From assembly GCF_016464305.1 (NCBI RefSeq), contig NZ_JAEIOJ010000001.1:186001-250000 (forward strand): a stretch of 64,000 bases of DNA. The letters run 5' to 3'. Made by a program: the position numbers and the translations under genes. Within the stretch, counting starts at the first letter, position 1; each line of letters starts with the position of its first letter. The DNA comes from Umezawaea beigongshangensis (lineage in GTDB: Bacteria; Actinomycetota; Actinomycetes; Mycobacteriales; Pseudonocardiaceae). The notes below the pieces were generated by a model that was not told the DNA's origin, did no database searches, and saw only the letters and a list, made by a program, of their open reading frames with translations. Positions 39,985 to 49,096 of the stretch are shown piece by piece.

Positions 39985-41606
39985 GCCGCACCTCGCACGA
40001 GAACGGGATCGGCCAGCACGGGCTGGCCGGTCGGGGTGAGCCGGACGACCTGGCTGCGCTGCCAGCGCGCGTCGTCGCGGTCGGTGAAGTCGGTGCGCAC
40101 GTGGCAGCCGCGGGACTCGGTGCGCTCCGCCGCCGCCGCGATCAGCGCGCGGGCGGCCAGGGTGAGCGCGGCGTCCTCGACGAGCGCACGGGTGCGGAGC
40201 ACGCGGTTCGTCGTGGACAGGTCGAGGACCGAGCCGACGACGGCGAGGCCCTCGGCGTCGCGGCCGATGGCGGCGTAGCGGCTCATGACGCGCTGGAGCA
40301 GGTCGCGGTCGGCCACGGGCGCGGTGGGCAGGCCCGGCACGAGGGCGGCGCGCGGCTCGGCCAGCAGCCCGAGCGCGAGGTCGGCGGCGACCGCCTCCGC
40401 GGTGCGCGCGCCGACCACCAGCCCCTCCAGGAGACTGTTGGACGCCAGGCGGTTCGCGCCGTGCAACCCGGTGCGCGCCACCTCGCCCGCCGCGTAGAGA
40501 CCGGTCACGCCGGTGCGTCCGTCCACGGTGGACACCACACCGCCGCAGGCGAAGTGCGCGGCCGGTGCGACCGGGATCGCGTCGACGGCGGGGTCGACGC
40601 CCGCCGCGAGGCACGCCGCGCTCACCGTGGGGAAGCGGGCGCGGAAGTGCTCCGCGTCCAGCCCGGTGGCGTCGAGGAACACGTGGTCGTCGACCCCTCC
40701 GCGCTCCAGCGCCAGGTGCCGGGTGATCGCCGCGGCCACGACGTCGCGCGGCGCCAGGTCCTCCAGCGGGTGCACCCCGCGCATGACGCGCTCGCCGGTG
40801 GCGTCGACCAGGACGGCGCCCTCGCCGCGCACGGCCTCGGTGATCAGCGGGCAGCGCCCGCGCGCGCCGCGACCGGTGTACAGGACGGTGGGGTGGAACT
40901 GCACGAACTCCACGTCGGCGGCGACCGCTCCGGCGCGCAGGGCCAGCGCCAGCCCGTCCCCGGTGGCGACCTCGGGGTTGGAGGTGGCCCGGTAGAGCTG
41001 GCCGAGCCCGCCGCTGGCCAGCAGCACGGCCGGGGCGCCCAGCACACCGGGCACGCCAGCGCCGTCCAGCACGAGCAGCCCGCACACCGCGCCGAGCGGG
41101 GTGCGCAGCGCGTCGACGGCGACGTGGTCCTCCAGCACGGGGATGCGACCGTCGCGGGTGGCGGCGAGCAGGGCGCGCTCCACCTCGGCGCCGGTGGCGT
41201 CGCCTCCGGCGTGCACGACGCGGAACGTGCTGTGCCCGCCCTCCCTGGTGCGCGCCAGACGGCCGTCCTCGGCGGTGTCGAACACCGCGCCGCGCGCGAG
41301 GAGCCGCGACACCGCGTCCGGGCCGTCGGCGACGATCGCACTCACGGCGTCGGCCTCGCACAGTCCAGCTCCGGCGACGAGGGTGTCGGCGACGTGCCGG
41401 GACACGGTGTCGCCCGGCTCGTGCTCACCGGGCAGGACGACGGCGACACCGCCCTGCGCCCAGCGCGTGTTGCCGTCCGCTCCCGACGCCTTCGTGACGA
41501 CGAGGACCCGCAGGCCGAGTTCGCGGGCGCGCAGCGCCGCCGTCAGCCCGGCGACGCCCGTCCCGACCACCACGAGGTCGGCTCTCGCCTCCCACTCGGG
41601 GTTCAC
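39981..41606 (-). CDS. nadB: L-aspartate oxidase
   Basis: A 541-residue FAD enzyme oxidising aspartate to iminoaspartate. Dinucleotide site [16 protein letters not shown]; substrate/FAD region [28 protein letters not shown] and [21 protein letters not shown] (trimmed). GTG 41606 overlaps the nadA stop by 4 nt. Confidence 0.97.
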   Translation of the reverse strand: MNPEWEARADLVVVGTGVAGLTAALRARELGLRVLVVTKASGADGNTRWAQGGVAVVLPGEHEPGDTVSRHVADTLVAGAGLCEADAVSAIVADGPDAVSRLLARGAVFDTAEDGRLARTREGGHSTFRVVHAGGDATGAEVERALLAATRDGRIPVLEDHVAVDALRTPLGAVCGLLVLDGAGVPGVLGAPAVLLASGGLGQLYRATSNPEVATGDGLALALRAGAVAADVEFVQFHPTVLYTGRGARGRCPLITEAVRGEGAVLVDATGERVMRGVHPLEDLAPRDVVAAAITRHLALERGGVDDHVFLDATGLDAEHFRARFPTVSAACLAAGVDPAVDAIPVAPAAHFACGGVVSTVDGRTGVTGLYAAGEVARTGLHGANRLASNSLLEGLVVGARTAEAVAADLALGLLAEPRAALVPGLPTAPVADRDLLQRVMSRYAAIGRDAEGLAVVGSVLDLSTTNRVLRTRALVEDAALTLAARALIAAAAERTESRGCHVRTDFTDRDDARWQRSQVVRLTPTGQPVLADPVLVRGAA

Positions 41607-42622
41607 TCGGCACCGCCGGGCTTGCCGATCTCGATCATCCGCTGCACGGCGCCGCGCGCCCGCGCCGCGGTCTCCGGGTCGACGTGGACCTCGTCGAGGC
41701 CGTCGCGCAGGCAGCGCAGCAGCGCGGCCGGGGTGATCATCTTCATGTACCGGCACGACGCCCGGTCGTTCACCGCGCGGAAGTCGATCTCGGGCGCGGC
41801 CCTGCGGAGCTGGTGCAGCATCCCGATCTCGGTGGCGACGAGGACGGTCGTGGCCCTCGTGTCGCGGGCGGCGGTGATCATGTCACCGGTGGAGAGGATC
41901 TTCACCTGGTCCGCCGGGACGGTGCCCTCGCCCGCGAGGTAGAGCGCGGAGGTCGCGCAGCCGCACTCGGGGTGGATGAACAGGTCGGCGCCGGGGTTGT
42001 CCGCGGCGCGCTGCGCCAGCTCGGGGCCGTTGATGCCCGCGTGCACGTGGCACTCCCCCGCCCACACGTGCACGTTCTCCCGCCCGGTCTCGCGCTTCAC
42101 GTGCGCGCCGAGGAACTGGTCGGGCAGGAAGAGGACCTCGCGGTCGGCCGGGATCGAGGCGACGACGTCGACGGCGTTGGAGGAGGTGCAGCAGATGTCG
42201 GTCTCCGCCTTGACCTCCGCCGTCGTGTTCACGTAGGACACGACGACCGCGCCGGGGTGCTCCGCCTTCCACGCGCGCAGCTCCGCGCCGGTGATCGAGT
42301 CGGCCAGGGAGCAGCCCGCGCGCTCGTCGGGGATGAGCACGGTCTTCTGCGGCGCCAGGATCTTCGCGGTCTCCGCCATGAAGTGCACGCCGCAGAACAC
42401 GATCGTCGAGGCGTCGCTCGCCGCGGCGATCCGGCTCAGCGCCAGCGAGTCCCCGGTGTGGTGCGCGATGTCCTGGATCTCGGGGACCTGGTAGTTGTGC
42501 GCGAGGATCACGGCGTCGCGCTCCTCGGCCAGCCGGAGGACCTCGTCGCGCCACGCGGCGTCCGGCGCCACACCGTCGTACGCCCCGTCCGAGATCCGCT
42601 CCACGAATGCGGTAGCGACCAT
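41603..42622 (-). CDS. nadA: Quinolinate synthase
   Basis: A 339-residue 4Fe-4S enzyme condensing iminoaspartate with dihydroxyacetone phosphate. By comparison with the E. coli enzyme the likely cluster ligands are Cys104 (AGCSLADS), Cys191 (GECHVH) and Cys290 (RASCRYMK). GGAGGA lies 7 nt before the ATG. First gene of nadABC, with a palindrome upstream shared with nrtR. Confidence 0.97.
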   Translation of the reverse strand: MVATAFVERISDGAYDGVAPDAAWRDEVLRLAEERDAVILAHNYQVPEIQDIAHHTGDSLALSRIAAASDASTIVFCGVHFMAETAKILAPQKTVLIPDERAGCSLADSITGAELRAWKAEHPGAVVVSYVNTTAEVKAETDICCTSSNAVDVVASIPADREVLFLPDQFLGAHVKRETGRENVHVWAGECHVHAGINGPELAQRAADNPGADLFIHPECGCATSALYLAGEGTVPADQVKILSTGDMITAARDTRATTVLVATEIGMLHQLRRAAPEIDFRAVNDRASCRYMKMITPAALLRCLRDGLDEVHVDPETAARARGAVQRMIEIGKPGGAE

Positions 42623-42650
42623 GAGGTCTTCCTCCAGATCTCCGAAACAG

Positions 42651-42673
42651 GTTTTCGCCTATAGGTCGAAAAC
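42651..42673. promoter_or_regulatory. Probable NrtR operator
   Basis: GTTTTCG-N9-CGAAAAC, whose 9-nt centre contains the palindrome CCTATAGG. It sits in the 71-nt gap between divergent nadA and nrtR. TATAGG on the minus strand could be the nadA -10, so a bound regulator would block it. NrtR repressors are known to act on NAD genes in this arrangement. Confidence 0.75.
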
Positions 42674-42693
42674 AGGGTGGATAGTATCAGCCG

Positions 42694-43398
42694 ATGGGGC
42701 TGGCGGGGAACGAGGTACTGGCGGCGGTGCTCCAGGTGAGATCCGGATCACTGCGCGTGCTGCTGTGGCAGCGCGCTCGGGAACCGCACGCTCACCGGTG
42801 GTCGCTGCCGGGCGGCGGCCTGGGCTCGCGCGAGGACGTGCAGGAGTCGATCCGGCGTCAGCTCGCGGAGAAGGTCGACGTGCGGCAGCTCTCCCACGTC
42901 GAGCAGCTGTCGGTCTTCAGCGCGCCGGACCGGGTGCCGGGACAGCGCGTGGTCGCCACGGCGTTCCTCGGCCTCGTGCCCTCCGACGTCGATCCCGAGG
43001 TCCCCGCCGACACGGCCTGGCACGCGGTCGACTCGTTGCCCGACACCGCCTTCGACCACGAGGCCATCGTGCGGCGGGCGCGCGACCGGCTGGCCGCCAA
43101 GCTGTCGTACACGAACCTCGGCTTCGCCCTCGCGCCACCGCACTTCACCATCTCCGCGCTGCGCGAGCTGTACTCCGCGGCGCTGGGGTACCGGGTGTCC
43201 GCGACGAACCTGCAACGGGTCCTGTCGCGCCGCGGCCTGCTGGAACCGACCGGCGACACCGCGCCCCCCGGCCCCTCCGGCGGGCGTCCGGCGGCCCTGT
43301 TCCGTTTCAGCGCAAGAGGAATCCTGGTGACCGACCCGTTCGCCGTGCTCAAACCCCCCGGCGGCGGCCGACCAGCAGGGGTCGGCTCCACGCCGTAA
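42694..43398 (+). CDS. nrtR: NrtR-type regulator of NAD synthesis (Nudix-like domain plus winged helix)
   Basis: 234 residues. The N-terminal Nudix-like domain has a degenerate Nudix box (GLGSREDVQESIRRQLAEKV: the catalytic REXXEE is missing), so it is a ligand sensor, not a hydrolase. The C-terminal half, FTISALRELYSAALGYRVSATNLQR (in part), is the NrtR DNA-binding domain. NrtR responds to ADP-ribose or NAD-derived ligands. TAGTAT 6 nt before the ATG means a leaderless start. Confidence 0.93.
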   Translation: MGLAGNEVLAAVLQVRSGSLRVLLWQRAREPHAHRWSLPGGGLGSREDVQESIRRQLAEKVDVRQLSHVEQLSVFSAPDRVPGQRVVATAFLGLVPSDVDPEVPADTAWHAVDSLPDTAFDHEAIVRRARDRLAAKLSYTNLGFALAPPHFTISALRELYSAALGYRVSATNLQRVLSRRGLLEPTGDTAPPGPSGGRPAALFRFSARGILVTDPFAVLKPPGGGRPAGVGSTP

Positions 43399-43408
43399 CG
43401 TGTTCGCC

Positions 43409-44089
43409 GTGGCCGAGACGCTCCCCCTGTTCCCCCTGGGCACGGTACTGCTGCCCGGAGCGTCGTTGCCCCTGCACGTGTTCGAGCCGCGCTACCGGCA
43501 GCTGACGGTCGACCTGGTCACCGGGGCGCTGCCGGACCGCTGCTTCGGCGTGGTGTCCATCAAGCAGGGCTGGGCGCCGGGCGACGACGACGTCGACTCC
43601 CTCCACCAGGTCGGTTGCTCCGCGCTGCTGCGCGAGGCCAGACGCCTGCCCGACGGGCGGTTCGACGTCGTCACCAGGGGCGAACGGCGCTTCCGGCTGC
43701 TGGAGGTGGACGACACCAGCGCGCCGTACCTCGTCGGCTCGGTGGAGTGGCTGCCGGACAGCACCCTCCCCCCGCGGGCGGTCGAGGTGATGCCGTCGCT
43801 GGCCGACGCCGCGCGCGCGGCCCACCGCCGCTACTGCGGCGCGGCCTGGCAGCGCGAGGACTGGTCGTCGCCCCCGGACGAGACGACGCTGGAAGAGCTG
43901 TCCTACGTGCTGGCGAGCGACTGCCTGCTGTCCCTGGAAGACCGTCAGCGGCTGCTGGAGGACACCTCCCCCGCCCGCCGGCTGCGCGAGGTGCGCCGGA
44001 TGCTGAACCGCGAGGCGGGCATCCTCACCTCGCTGCGCGCCGTGCCCGCGCCGCTGTCGGAGTACGGGTACACCCCCCACCAGAACTAG
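43409..44089 (+). CDS. Lon-protease substrate-binding domain protein
   Basis: A 226-residue stand-alone LON N-terminal domain: LPLFPLGTVLLPGASLPLHV and FEPRYRQLTVDL at the start, RRFRLLEVDD later. No ATPase or protease domain. Such proteins are common in actinobacteria, with unknown partners. GTG 43409 is preferred to 43400 because TAACGT ends 7 nt upstream, giving a leaderless start. Confidence 0.88.
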   Translation: MAETLPLFPLGTVLLPGASLPLHVFEPRYRQLTVDLVTGALPDRCFGVVSIKQGWAPGDDDVDSLHQVGCSALLREARRLPDGRFDVVTRGERRFRLLEVDDTSAPYLVGSVEWLPDSTLPPRAVEVMPSLADAARAAHRRYCGAAWQREDWSSPPDETTLEELSYVLASDCLLSLEDRQRLLEDTSPARRLREVRRMLNREAGILTSLRAVPAPLSEYGYTPHQN

Positions 44090-44101
44090 ACCGGCGCACG
44101 T

Positions 44102-44139
44102 CGCGAGGCCCGTCCCCGAATCCGGGGGCGGGCCTCGCG
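44102..44139 (+). terminator. Strong hairpin after the Lon-domain gene
   Basis: CGCGAGGCCCGTCCCC pairs with GGGGGCGGGCCTCGCG (16 bp, one G-U) across a 6-nt loop, 12 nt after the stop. Its core resembles the hairpin at 3787-3822. Confidence 0.82.
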
Positions 44140-44176
44140 GCGTTGCTCCGGCCGGGGGAACCAGGAGATCGCCCTC

Positions 44177-44206
44177 TTGAAGGATTGTTCAACAATCCTC
44201 TACGGT
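44177..44206 (+). promoter_or_regulatory. Promoter with palindromic operator for the MFS gene
   Basis: TTGAAG (44177-44182) and TACGGT (44201-44206) are 18 nt apart. The 19-bp perfect palindrome AGGATTGTTCAACAATCCT (44181-44199) occupies nearly the whole spacer. ATTGTT-N-AACAAT is a common GntR-type operator. No regulator gene is next to it. Confidence 0.7.
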
Positions 44207-44249
44207 GACGCACGACACAGTTCCCGCCACCCACACTGCGAGGTGCGAC

Positions 44250-45521
44250 GTGAGCACCACACCGGCCACACCCGTTCCAGCGGTTCCGGACACCGGTCCG
44301 CTCGCCTGGTTCCGCGCGCTGGGCCGCGACGGACGACGCGCCTTCGTCGGCGCGTTCGGCGGCTACGGGCTCGACTCCTACGACTACCAGGTGCTCCCGC
44401 TCGGCCTGGTCGCGATCACGGCGTACTTCGGCATCACCACGGCCCAGGCCGGACTGCTCGCCACGACCACGCTGGTGGTGTCCGCGCTGGGCGGCGCCAT
44501 CGCCGGAGTGCTGTCCGACCGGATCGGCCGGGTGCGCACGCTCCTCCTCACGGTCATCACCTACGCGGTGTTCACCGTGCTGTGCGGCTTCGCCACGAGC
44601 TACGAGACGCTGCTGGTGTTCCGGGCGCTCCAGGGCCTGGGCTTCGGCGGCGAGTGGGCGGCGGGCGCGGTCCTCGTCGCCGAGTACTGCGCGCCCCGCC
44701 ACCGGGGCAGGACGCTGGCGTTCGTGCAGAGCGCGTGGGCCGTGGGCTGGGCGCTGTCGGTGCTCGTCTCGACCGCCGTGTTCGCGTTCGTGCCGCAGGA
44801 CCTGGCGTGGCGGGTGCTGTTCTGGACCGGGGCGCTGCCCGCGGTGCTGATCCTCTACGTCCGGCGGGCCGTGCGGGACGCCCCGCACGCCGCCGAGCAG
44901 CGCGCGAACAGCGAGCGGCGCGGGTCGTTCGGCGCGATCTTCCGCGGCGGGCTGGGCCGCACCACGTTCTTCGCCGCCCTGCTCGCGACGGGCGTGCAGG
45001 GCGGCTACTACTCGCTGTTCACCTGGGTGCCGACCTACCTCAAGACCGAGCGCGGACTGACCGTCGTCGGCACCGGCGGGTACCTGACCCTCCTGATCTC
45101 CGGTGCGTTCGCGGGGTACGTCACCGGAGGCCACGTCACCGACCGGCTGGGGCGCAAGAAGACGTTCGCGCTGTTCTCCGTCCTGTCCGCGGCGCTGGTC
45201 GTGATCTACACGCAGGTCCCGGCCGGCGCGAACACCGCCGTGCTGTTCCTCGGCTTCCCGCTCGGGTTCTGCTCCTCCGCGATCTTCAGCGGGTTCGGCT
45301 CGTTCCTGGCCGAGCTGTACCCCGCCGACCTGCGCGGCACCGGCCAGGGCTTCACCTACAACTTCGGTCGCGGGGTGGGGGCGCTGTTCCCCGCCGCCGT
45401 CGGGTTCGCCGCCACGAGCTGGGGCGTCGGTGGCGCGATGGTGTTCGCGGCGCTCGCCTACGGCATCGCCGTGGTGTCGCTGACCGGACTTCCCGAGACC
45501 CTCGGCGAGGAGCTGCCGTGA
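44250..45521 (+). CDS. MFS transporter (sugar/aromatic acid porter-like)
   Basis: A 423-residue 12-helix transporter. Helix 1 has FGGYGLDSYDYQVLPLG; the conserved loop 2-3 is VLSDRIGRVRTLLL; GLGFGGEWAAGAVLVAEY follows. This is the acid:H+ symporter/sialate-like branch. GTG 44250 with GAGGTG upstream is chosen; the frame also has a GTG at 44205 that would overlap the -10. Controlled by the palindromic promoter upstream. Substrate unknown. Confidence 0.9.
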   Translation: MSTTPATPVPAVPDTGPLAWFRALGRDGRRAFVGAFGGYGLDSYDYQVLPLGLVAITAYFGITTAQAGLLATTTLVVSALGGAIAGVLSDRIGRVRTLLLTVITYAVFTVLCGFATSYETLLVFRALQGLGFGGEWAAGAVLVAEYCAPRHRGRTLAFVQSAWAVGWALSVLVSTAVFAFVPQDLAWRVLFWTGALPAVLILYVRRAVRDAPHAAEQRANSERRGSFGAIFRGGLGRTTFFAALLATGVQGGYYSLFTWVPTYLKTERGLTVVGTGGYLTLLISGAFAGYVTGGHVTDRLGRKKTFALFSVLSAALVVIYTQVPAGANTAVLFLGFPLGFCSSAIFSGFGSFLAELYPADLRGTGQGFTYNFGRGVGALFPAAVGFAATSWGVGGAMVFAALAYGIAVVSLTGLPETLGEELP

Positions 45522-45703
45522 CGACCGTCCACGATCCGGCCGCGCCGGCGGCGTCCCGGCCGCCGTTCGCGACCACCCGCGCGCCGGGTCACGTGGTCGT
45601 CTCCGACGTCCCGGACGCCACCTGCCGCATCGACCGGGAAAGGGACTTTTCCGGCTGCACCGGTCTCCCGCGGGCCGGTGCGGCCTGGCTAGGCTCCCGT
45701 CGC

Positions 45704-46516
45704 ATGGAACGCGACGACGCAGCCCTCACCGGCCAGGGCATCGACCTCGACCGGCCCAACCCCGCCCGGATGTACGACTACTACCTCGGCGGTGCGCACA
45801 ACTTCGCGCCCGACCGCGCCCTCGCGGAGCAGGCCCTCTCGGTGATGCCGTGGATGCGGGAGGCCGTGCGGGCCAACCGCGCGTTCCTCGGCAGAGCCGT
45901 GCGGTACTGCTTCGACCAGGGCATCCGCCAGTTCCTCGACCTCGGCTCCGGCATCCCCACCGTCGGCAACGTGCACGAGATCGCGCAGACCCTCGACCCG
46001 CGCTCCCGCGTGGCCTACGTCGACAACGAGGCCGTCGCCGTCGCGCACAGCACGCAGATCCTGCGCGACAACCCCAACGCCAGCATCACCAGGGCCGACC
46101 TGACCGACTCGGCGACCGTGCTGTCCGCGCCGACGGTCACCGAGCTGATCGACTTCTCGCAGCCGGTCGCCGTGCTCGCCGTGGCCGTGCTGCACTTCCT
46201 GCCCGACGAGCGCGACCCGGCCTCGGTGGTCCAGGCCTACCGGGCGGCGATGGCGCCGGGCAGCTACGTCGTGCTCTCGCACGTCACCTCCGACCACGAC
46301 CCGGAGGAGGCGGCGAACGCGAAGAACGTCTACCAGCGCTCGGCGAACCCGGTCCACACCCGCACCCACGCCGAGATCACCGCGCTGCTGCGCGGTTTCG
46401 ACCTCGTCGAGCCCGGTCTCGTGGACGCCACCCGGTGGCGCCCGGACGAGTCGGCGGAGTTCGGCGAGAACATCGAGCACGCCGGTTTCTACGCCGCCGT
46501 GGGCAAGATCGGCTAA
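45704..46516 (+). CDS. SAM-dependent methyltransferase, PF04672 (DUF574) type
   Basis: 270 residues with the family opening GIDLDRPNPARMYDYYLGGA and NFAPDRALAEQ, and the SAM-binding loop FLDLGSGIPTVGN. The family is greatly expanded in actinomycetes; substrates are mostly unknown. TAGGCT lies 8 nt before the ATG. The 182 nt between the transporter and this gene show no other gene. It overlaps the DUF2567-like gene by 4 nt tail-to-tail. Confidence 0.92.
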   Translation: MERDDAALTGQGIDLDRPNPARMYDYYLGGAHNFAPDRALAEQALSVMPWMREAVRANRAFLGRAVRYCFDQGIRQFLDLGSGIPTVGNVHEIAQTLDPRSRVAYVDNEAVAVAHSTQILRDNPNASITRADLTDSATVLSAPTVTELIDFSQPVAVLAVAVLHFLPDERDPASVVQAYRAAMAPGSYVVLSHVTSDHDPEEAANAKNVYQRSANPVHTRTHAEITALLRGFDLVEPGLVDATRWRPDESAEFGENIEHAGFYAAVGKIG

Positions 46517-47127
46517 CCCAGCCGCCTGCCGAGGTCGTCGAGACCGTTCCACGCCGCGCTGCACCCGTAGGCCAGCGCGGCGCCGAGCGGCCACCCCAGC
46601 ACGGCCCACCACGTCTCCAGCTCGGGCGCCTGCACGATCACGTCGCCCACCCGCGCGGACTCCGGCAGCACGTGGGCGGAGGCGGCCAGGCCGAGCCCGA
46701 CCCGCTGGGCCAGCAGGGCGGCGGCCAGCGACCCGAGGACCGCGGCCAGCACGACCACCGGGCCGCGGCGCTCGCGCAGCATCCACACCGCGACACCGGT
46801 GACGACACCGGCGGCCAGCCCCAGCAGCAGGAAGATCATCAGCGCGTCGAGCCGGTGGTAGCTCTCCCCCAGCACGGGCCGCGCGTCACCGCTCTCGACG
46901 ACCACGGCGGTGCGCACGGGGGCCAGCGCCGCCCACAACCAGCCCACCGGCAGGCCCAGCACCGCCACGGTGCTCAGCACGTACACGGCGGGCAGCAGGT
47001 CCCGCCGCACGACGACGCGCGGGCGCGGGCGGGGGAAGTGCTCCACGAACACGGGGGCCGGGACGGCCGCGTCCTCGGTCACCGGAGCCACCCGTTCCAC
47101 GGGCACCTCCACCGGTTGCTCCGCCAC
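46513..47127 (-). CDS. DUF2567-like membrane protein
   Basis: 204 residues: a Pro/Val-rich cytoplasmic N-terminus (about 40 residues), then four membrane helices (LLPAVYVLSTVAVLGLPVGW; LMIFLLLGLAAGVVTGVAVW; VVVLAAVLGSLAAALLA; WWAVLGWPLGAALAYG). Layout, the LGESYHRLDALM loop and position near bsaP/bioB (compare Rv1591) suggest DUF2567. GGAGGAGG precedes the GTG. Function unknown. Confidence 0.75.
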   Translation of the reverse strand: MAEQPVEVPVERVAPVTEDAAVPAPVFVEHFPRPRPRVVVRRDLLPAVYVLSTVAVLGLPVGWLWAALAPVRTAVVVESGDARPVLGESYHRLDALMIFLLLGLAAGVVTGVAVWMLRERRGPVVVLAAVLGSLAAALLAQRVGLGLAASAHVLPESARVGDVIVQAPELETWWAVLGWPLGAALAYGCSAAWNGLDDLGRRLG

Positions 47128-47269
47128 CCGACCTCCTCCACCCGTCGACGGGACGCACAGTACCGCTCACGGTGCCCGGACCTCCGGAGCCGGTGTCCGC
47201 GCCCGACATCCGCTCCCCGCCCGGTGTTCACCGGGATCTCCCACCGGGGCAACCGGGGAGAACTAGACA

Positions 47270-48859
47270 GTGCCGATGAGCGGAACCTCCTCCGGCGACC
47301 TCGGTCGTCGTCGTTTCCTCGGCGCCGTCTCCGCGGTCGCGAGCGCCGCCGCGCTGGCGCAGCTGCCCGTCGGCCGGGCCGAGGCCACCACGAGACCGGG
47401 CGGCGGCGAGTACCCCTTCCGGCTCGGCGTCGCGAGCGGCGACCCGACCTCGTCGGGCGTCGTGCTGTGGACCAGGCTCGTGCCGGACCCGTTCGCGCCC
47501 GGTGGCGGGATGCAGCCGCGCAAGGTGCCCGTGGAGTGGCAGATCGCCCGTGACGAGCGGTTCCGCCGGATCGTGGCCGCCGGATCGGCGTGGGCGCTGC
47601 CCGAACTGGCCCACTCGGTGCACGTCGAGGTGAACGGCCTCGCCCCGGACCAGGAGTGGTTCTACCGCTTCCGCTACCGCCAGGACGTCTCCCCCGTCGG
47701 CCGCACCAGGACCGCGCCCCGGCCCGGCGCCCGCGGCGGGTCGCTGGCCTTCGCGTTCGCCTCCTGCCAGGACTGGGCCAGCGGGTACTACCCGTCCTAC
47801 CGGCACATGGCGCAGGAAGACCTGGACCTCGTGCTGCACCTGGGCGACTACGTCTACGAGGGCGCGATCCCCGCCGACGGCGGCTTCCGCGGCGTCACCA
47901 CGCCGGACGTGCTGCGGACCGCGCCGCTGGACCTGGAGCGCTGGCGGATGCAGTACGCCCTCTACAAGAGCGATCCGGAGCTCCAGCTCGCGCACGCGCG
48001 CTTCCCCTGGATGGTCACCTGGGACGACCACGAGGTGCGCAACGACTACGCGGGCACCCGGCAGGAGGACGCCGGGGACATCGGCGAACTGCGCGCCGCC
48101 GCCTACCGGGCCTGGTACGAGCACCAGCCCGTGCGGCCACCGGCGGGACCGGGCCGCGCCGGCGGGCCGCGGGTGTACCGGCGGCTGGAGTGGGGCCGCC
48201 TCGCGCAGCTCGACCTCCTCGACGGCAGGCAGTACCGCAGCGTGCCGCCGTGCGGCTGGGGCGAGGCCGACGCCTGCCCCGCCGCGTACGCGCCCGACGT
48301 GACCATGCTGGGCTTCGAGCAGGAGAAGTGGCTGTACTCGGGCTTCGCCGCCTCCTCCGCGACGTGGAACGTCCTGGGCAGCAACGTGATGCTCTCCCGG
48401 CTCGACCACGACGGTCCCGACGGGCAGCGGCTGTGGCACGACGCGTGGGACGGCTACCCCGCCGCGCGCAAGCGCCTCACCGACGCGTGGCAGCGGCACG
48501 GCGTCCGCAACCCGGTGGTCGTCACCGGTGACTGGCACTCCACGTTCGTCAACGACGTGCACGGCGACTTCGACGCGCCGTCCTCACCCGTCGTGGCGAC
48601 CGAGTTCGTCGGCACGTCGATCTCCTCCAACGGCGACCGCTCGGTCTACGGCCCGTACTACGGTCCGATGATCGAGCACAACCCGCACATCACGTTCTTC
48701 GACGGCGACCGCCGCGGCTACGTCCGCTGCCAGGTCGACGAGGCGCGCTTCCGGACCGAACTGCGGATGGTGAGCACCGTCAGCCGCGCCGACGCCCCCG
48801 AGTCGACCCTCGCGTCCTTCGTCGTGGAGCAGGGCCGCCCCGGAGCCCAGCGGGCCTGA
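47270..48859 (+). CDS. phoD: Alkaline phosphatase D (PhoD), Tat-exported
   Basis: A 529-residue extracellular phosphodiesterase/phosphatase. Twin-arginine signal GRRRFLGAVSAVASAAALA near the start. Metal-site motifs are FASCQDW, LHLGDYVYE, TWDDHEVRNDYAG and VVTGDWHSTF, as in PhoD enzymes using Ca2+/Fe3+. Starts at GTG 47270 (GGGGAGA 8 nt upstream) or ATG 47276 are both possible. It is monocistronic, ending at a hairpin. Usually induced by phosphate starvation; I saw no clear Pho box. Confidence 0.95.
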   Translation: MPMSGTSSGDLGRRRFLGAVSAVASAAALAQLPVGRAEATTRPGGGEYPFRLGVASGDPTSSGVVLWTRLVPDPFAPGGGMQPRKVPVEWQIARDERFRRIVAAGSAWALPELAHSVHVEVNGLAPDQEWFYRFRYRQDVSPVGRTRTAPRPGARGGSLAFAFASCQDWASGYYPSYRHMAQEDLDLVLHLGDYVYEGAIPADGGFRGVTTPDVLRTAPLDLERWRMQYALYKSDPELQLAHARFPWMVTWDDHEVRNDYAGTRQEDAGDIGELRAAAYRAWYEHQPVRPPAGPGRAGGPRVYRRLEWGRLAQLDLLDGRQYRSVPPCGWGEADACPAAYAPDVTMLGFEQEKWLYSGFAASSATWNVLGSNVMLSRLDHDGPDGQRLWHDAWDGYPAARKRLTDAWQRHGVRNPVVVTGDWHSTFVNDVHGDFDAPSSPVVATEFVGTSISSNGDRSVYGPYYGPMIEHNPHITFFDGDRRGYVRCQVDEARFRTELRMVSTVSRADAPESTLASFVVEQGRPGAQRA

Positions 48860-48865
48860 GCGGAA

Positions 48866-48894
48866 GCGCGGCGGGGGTGCTCCCCCCGCCGCGC
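48866..48894. terminator. Bidirectional hairpin between phoD and bsaP
   Basis: GCGCGGCGGGGG and CCCCCGCCGCGC form a perfect 12-bp stem with a 5-nt loop between two convergent genes. Confidence 0.8.
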
Positions 48895-48896
48895 CC

Positions 48897-49085
48897 CTAG
48901 GTGGAGCTGATCTCGCCGTGACGGCTGCACCGCGCGGTCCAGCCCGCCGGGGTCACCTGGACCACCATGCGGCGCGCGCACTGCGCGCAGAACCGCGGCG
49001 GGTCGATCAGCTGGAGGCGGCGGGCGCACGCGGTGTGGTCCGCGGCGTCCGTCTCCCGGCCGCAGAACGAGCAGAAGGCGTTCAC
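48897..49085 (-). CDS. bsaP: Biotin synthase auxiliary protein BsaP
   Basis: 62 residues starting [13 protein letters not shown]. Cysteines at 5, 8, 20, 33, 36 and 53 and a His-rich end give a compact metal or Fe-S binding protein. It follows bioB by 11 nt, as BsaP does in mycobacteria (Rv1590), where it is needed for BioB activity. The start is the only GTG giving this N-terminus. Confidence 0.85.
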   Translation of the reverse strand: MNAFCSFCGRETDAADHTACARRLQLIDPPRFCAQCARRMVVQVTPAGWTARCSRHGEISST

Positions 49086-49096
49086 GGTGGCGGTTC

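Noticed and set aside
39978-41942. A 654-codon open frame opposite nadB
   Set aside because: Antisense shadow with no start context and no motif.
47161-47269. Pho box upstream of phoD
   Set aside because: I found no direct repeats of the expected type.
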